Part shown: positions 1 to 5,045 of the stretch, piece by piece
Layout of the letters: the number at the start of each line of letters is the position of its first letter
Numbering within the stretch: the stretch's first letter is position 1
Origin: Verrucomicrobiota bacterium
GTDB lineage: Bacteria > Verrucomicrobiota > Verrucomicrobiae > Chthoniobacterales > UBA10450
Direction of reading: 5' to 3'
Length of the DNA stretch: 5,045 nucleotides
Assembly: GCA_003219495.1 (NCBI GenBank)
Contig: QHOZ01000088.1
Span: 16,754 to 21,798 of the forward strand
Made by a program: the position numbers and the translations under genes
Notes under the pieces: generated by a model
Told to the model about the DNA's origin: nothing
Seen by the model: the letters and a program-made list of their open reading frames with translations, nothing else
Databases searched by the model: none

Positions 1-815
1 TGCGTTCGAAATTCATTCACCCGCGCAAAATCGATTTCGCCGATCACGATCTCTTCTTTGTCGACTGAACCCTTCGCAATGATTTCGCCATCCGGCCCGC
101 AAATGAAACTTTGCCCCCAAAATTCGATTCCATCGCCGCCCGCGGGCGCTTCGTGGCCGACGCGATTCGCCGCTGCAACGTAGCACCCATTCGCGATCGC
201 GTGACTGCGTTGAATCGTTTCCCACGCGTTGTGTTGCGCCGTGCCGAATTCTTTTTTCTCGCCGGGATGCCAGCCAATCGCCGTCGGGTAGAAAATAATT
301 TCTGCGCCGCGTAACGCCGTTAGTCGCGCCGCTTCCGGATACCACTGGTCCCAGCAAATGCACACGCCGATCTTCCCGCGTTTCGTCTTCCACGCCTGAA
401 ACCCGAGGTCGCCCGGCGTGAAATAAAATTTTTCGTGATAAAGCGGATCGTCCGGAATGTGCATCTTGCGATATTTCCCGAGAACTTTCCCGTCCGCGTC
501 GATGATCGCCGCCGTATTGTGATAAACGCCAGCCACGCGTTTTTCGAAAAGCGAGGCGACGACCGCGACTTCGAGCTCCTTCGCTAAATCGGCAAGCGCG
601 GATGTCGATCTTCCCGGAATTTCTTCGGCGAGCTCGAAATTCTTGTGATCTTCGACCTGGCAAAAATATTGCGATCGAAAAAGTTCCGGCAGACAGACAA
701 TTGCCGCGCCTTGCTTTGCCGCATCCCGAATAAAATCGACCGCGCGCGAAAAATTCTTCTCGGGCTCGGCGCCGCACTTCATCTGCACGAGCGCGATCTT
801 TGTCTTCTCAGCCAT
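1..815 (-). CDS. aguB: N-carbamoylputrescine amidase (nitrilase superfamily), 3' end cut by window edge
   Basis: Reading the minus strand from the ATG at 815 gives 271 uninterrupted codons that run off the left edge with no stop. The protein belongs to the carbon-nitrogen hydrolase (nitrilase) family, with its Glu-Lys-Cys triad visible: E44 in LPELF, K117 in YRKMHIPDDP, and C154 in CICWDQWYPEAAR. The stretches KMHIPDDP, FYFTPGD, CWDQWYPE, NRVGHE and GIEFWGQSF are typical of the AguB branch. That branch hydrolyses N-carbamoylputrescine to putrescine, CO2 and ammonia in the cytoplasm, the last step of the agmatine route to polyamines. The family is usually about 290-300 residues, so some 20-30 C-terminal residues lie beyond the edge. 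No signal peptide is seen. The start lies 5 bases after the isomerase stop; GGTGA at 826-830, inside the isomerase end, is a possible but distant ribosome-binding site. This spacing implies co-transcription. A different nitrilase-family amidase is possible but less likely given the motif set. Confidence 0.9.
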   Translation of the reverse strand, partial: MAEKTKIALVQMKCGAEPEKNFSRAVDFIRDAAKQGAAIVCLPELFRSQYFCQVEDHKNFELAEEIPGRSTSALADLAKELEVAVVASLFEKRVAGVYHNTAAIIDADGKVLGKYRKMHIPDDPLYHEKFYFTPGDLGFQAWKTKRGKIGVCICWDQWYPEAARLTALRGAEIIFYPTAIGWHPGEKKEFGTAQHNAWETIQRSHAIANGCYVAAANRVGHEAPAGGDGIEFWGQSFICGPDGEIIAKGSVDKEEIVIGEIDFARVNEFRT

Positions 816-820
816 TCGCG

Positions 821-1426
821 TTACTTCACCGAATCCGCCGGCACGATGTCGATCTTGTCGATTGTCACGCGCTTCGTCGGTTTGCTCATCTCGCCCATGC
901 TGTTTCGCGTCACTTCCGTGTCGCCAATTTTCGTGAGCACGTCATCGCCTTTGATCAACTTTCCGAACGTCGTGTATTGATGATCGAGTCGCCTCACCGG
1001 CGCGAGGCAGATAAAAAATTGCGAGCCGGCCGAATCCGGATCGGGCTCGCGCGCCATCGAGAGCACACCGCGCTCGTGCAAATGATCGTTGAACTCGGCT
1101 TTGACTTTGTAACCGGGCCCGCCTTCGCCGTATTTCGCTTCTTTGCTCGGATCTTTCGAATTCGGATCGCCGCCTTGGATCATGAATCCTTTCACGATGC
1201 GATGGAAAATTGTGCCGTTGTAAAAACCCTGCTTCGCCAGCTTCTTGAAATTTTCAATCGTGTTCGGCGCGGCATCTGTCCAAAACTCGGCCACCATGTC
1301 GCCTTCGCTCGTTTTGATCACCGCGACTTCATTGCTTGCGCTCGCCGAAGTTTTTTCCGTTTTGTTTTCCTCGGCCGCAAATACCGCTGCGCCTAACAAC
1401 AGGAATCCTAAGATCGACATCTTCAT
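821..1426 (-). CDS. Exported cyclophilin-type peptidyl-prolyl cis-trans isomerase
   Basis: This 201-residue protein catalyses cis-trans isomerisation of Xaa-Pro bonds and probably assists folding outside the cytoplasm. Residues 1-18 form a signal peptide (basic start MKM, hydrophobic core ILGFLLLGAAVF, likely cleavage around AVFA-A). A polar Ser/Thr/Lys linker follows to about residue 32, then one cyclophilin domain from about 33 to 195. The active-site set is present: R76, F81, M82 and Q84 in FHRIVKGFMIQGGD, A125 in SMAR, and F138 in GSQFF. The position of human CypA Trp121 holds Arg146, and that of His126 holds Tyr151, so cyclosporin binding is expected to be weak. The ATG at 1426 is preferred because it gives a clean signal peptide and has AAGGAAG just upstream. 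An in-frame ATG at 1468 overlaps the carB stop as ATGA and would add 14 residues of poor signal-peptide character. The stop is TAA at 821-823. There is no lipobox Cys, so it is probably soluble in the periplasm rather than a lipoprotein. Confidence 0.93.
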   Translation of the reverse strand: MKMSILGFLLLGAAVFAAEENKTEKTSASASNEVAVIKTSEGDMVAEFWTDAAPNTIENFKKLAKQGFYNGTIFHRIVKGFMIQGGDPNSKDPSKEAKYGEGGPGYKVKAEFNDHLHERGVLSMAREPDPDSAGSQFFICLAPVRRLDHQYTTFGKLIKGDDVLTKIGDTEVTRNSMGEMSKPTKRVTIDKIDIVPADSVK

Positions 1427-1429
1427 GCT

Positions 1430-1436
1430 CTTCCTT
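1430..1436 (-). promoter_or_regulatory. Shine-Dalgarno site of the cyclophilin gene
   Basis: Read on the minus strand, AAGGAAG ends 3 bases before the ATG at 1426, and its AGGA core is 5 bases from the start codon. This is the best ribosome-binding match in the window. It decides the start at 1426 over the in-frame ATG at 1468. Confidence 0.7.
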
Positions 1437-1464
1437 AGCGGCGGTCTGTGAACGTCGCAAATTT

Positions 1465-4628
<3,164 letters not shown>

Positions 4629-4643
4629 CTGCGCAGCGCGCAG
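4629..4643 (-). repeat. Perfect inverted repeat abutting the carB start codon
   Basis: On the minus strand CTGCGC-GCT-GCGCAG ends directly before the ATG at 4628: a 6-base GC-rich stem with a 3-base loop. It occupies the place where a Shine-Dalgarno sequence would sit, and no purine-rich ribosome-binding site is seen around it. In RNA it could limit initiation or act in regulation; equally it may be a chance palindrome in GC-rich DNA. It lacks a U-tract, so it is not an intrinsic terminator of the upstream gene. Confidence 0.45.
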
Positions 4644-4679
4644 GATAAACGAATTCGCCCGAACTTCACGCGCGAATCT

Positions 4680-5045
4680 TTATTTCGCCTGATACTTTGG
4701 CTCTTTCGCCTGTTTTCGCACCGCCGCGAACAATTTCGTGATTCCGGTTTCGCTGATCGTATTCGCGAGAAAAACCGGAACGTTGATCCCGCTGTCGGTG
4801 AAAACGTGATAGGTCGCGTGCGTTTTGTTTGGTCCCGCCGGCTCGAACAGCCACGAGCCCTCGCATAATTTCACCCGGAAAACATCGGGCTTCTCGGACG
4901 GGCCTTCCTCGTTCGCTTGTTCCCATCGGCTCGAATACGCCGATCCGCTCTCGGTCGGCCACGATTTTTCCTGGATCCGAATCGTGTAATCCCGATCGCT
5001 CACGATTTTCGGCGAGATTCGCTGGTAAGTGATGACCGCGTCCTT
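4680..5045 (-). CDS. START / SRPBCC-fold protein, C-terminal part; 5' end beyond window
   Basis: An open frame enters from the right edge and ends at TAA (4680-4682), giving 121 visible residues. The pattern resembles the C-terminal half of START-type lipid-binding domains. It shows a strand around ITYQRISPKIVSDRDYTI, an SxxYSSRWE strand, V-L-EGSWLFEP (visible residues about 60-72), then THATYHVFTDSG. An amphipathic C-terminal helix follows from about residue 90, NVPVFLANTISETGITKLF, with a basic tail. START/SRPBCC proteins enclose a hydrophobic ligand in a helix-grip fold; the ligand here cannot be told. The missing N-terminal part probably holds 70-120 residues and perhaps a signal peptide. 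A GTG at 5003 is in frame but lies inside the conserved VSDRDY strand, so it should not be taken as the start. The gene sits 51 bases upstream of carB on the same strand; whether it shares the carB transcript is unclear. Confidence 0.75.
   Translation of the reverse strand, partial: KDAVITYQRISPKIVSDRDYTIRIQEKSWPTESGSAYSSRWEQANEEGPSEKPDVFRVKLCEGSWLFEPAGPNKTHATYHVFTDSGINVPVFLANTISETGITKLFAAVRKQAKEPKYQAK

Noticed and set aside
13..777. A 254-codon minus-strand open frame, rich in Arg and Ser
   Set aside because: It overlaps aguB in another frame. The aguB frame has full nitrilase-family motifs and is open from 815 to the edge, while this one has low-complexity Arg-rich content and no recognisable domain.
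800..1396. A 198-codon plus-strand open frame opposite the cyclophilin gene
   Set aside because: It is the antisense shadow of a well-supported cyclophilin and has no ribosome-binding site or family motif.
4629..4679. Possible promoter or terminator between the START-domain gene and carB
   Set aside because: TATCCT is a 4-of-6 match to a -10 box with no acceptable -35 at the right spacing, and the hairpin lacks a U-tract, so neither call can be supported.

Overview
The window carries four genes, all on the minus strand, so they are transcribed from the right edge towards the left. In transcription order they are: the 3' part of a START/SRPBCC-fold protein (cut by the right edge), carB (large subunit of carbamoyl-phosphate synthetase), a short exported cyclophilin-type peptidyl-prolyl isomerase, and most of an N-carbamoylputrescine amidase (aguB, cut by the left edge). 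Coding density is close to complete. The gaps are 51, 38 and 5 bases, and no tRNA, rRNA, CRISPR array, mobile element or convincing intrinsic terminator is visible.

The tight same-strand spacing suggests that carB, the isomerase and aguB are read as one transcript, possibly with the START-domain gene at its head. carB makes carbamoyl phosphate for pyrimidine and arginine synthesis. aguB hydrolyses N-carbamoylputrescine to putrescine, CO2 and ammonia in the agmatine route of polyamine synthesis. The isomerase has a signal peptide and should work outside the cytoplasm, so it shares no obvious pathway with its neighbours.

The main irregularity is in carB. Its first 47 codons (from the ATG at 4628) and the rest of the gene are in different frames. 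The break lies at a GATC at 4488-4491, exactly where the conserved NSNPATIMT segment of the first half should be. Length arithmetic and the intact equivalent segment in the second half both point to a clean loss of about 31 bases. This is either a real short-repeat deletion or an assembly/sequencing error; everything else in the gene looks functional.

The organism is a bacterium of moderately high GC with strong preference for ATC, GCG and CGC codons and an unusually high number of GATC tetramers. From memory of the protein families, the style of carB, the isomerase and aguB resembles soil Verrucomicrobiota (Spartobacteria/Chthoniobacterales-like). That placement is an inference without a database search. 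I found no convincing new biological system here: this is a housekeeping region with one notable lesion and a few small curiosities.
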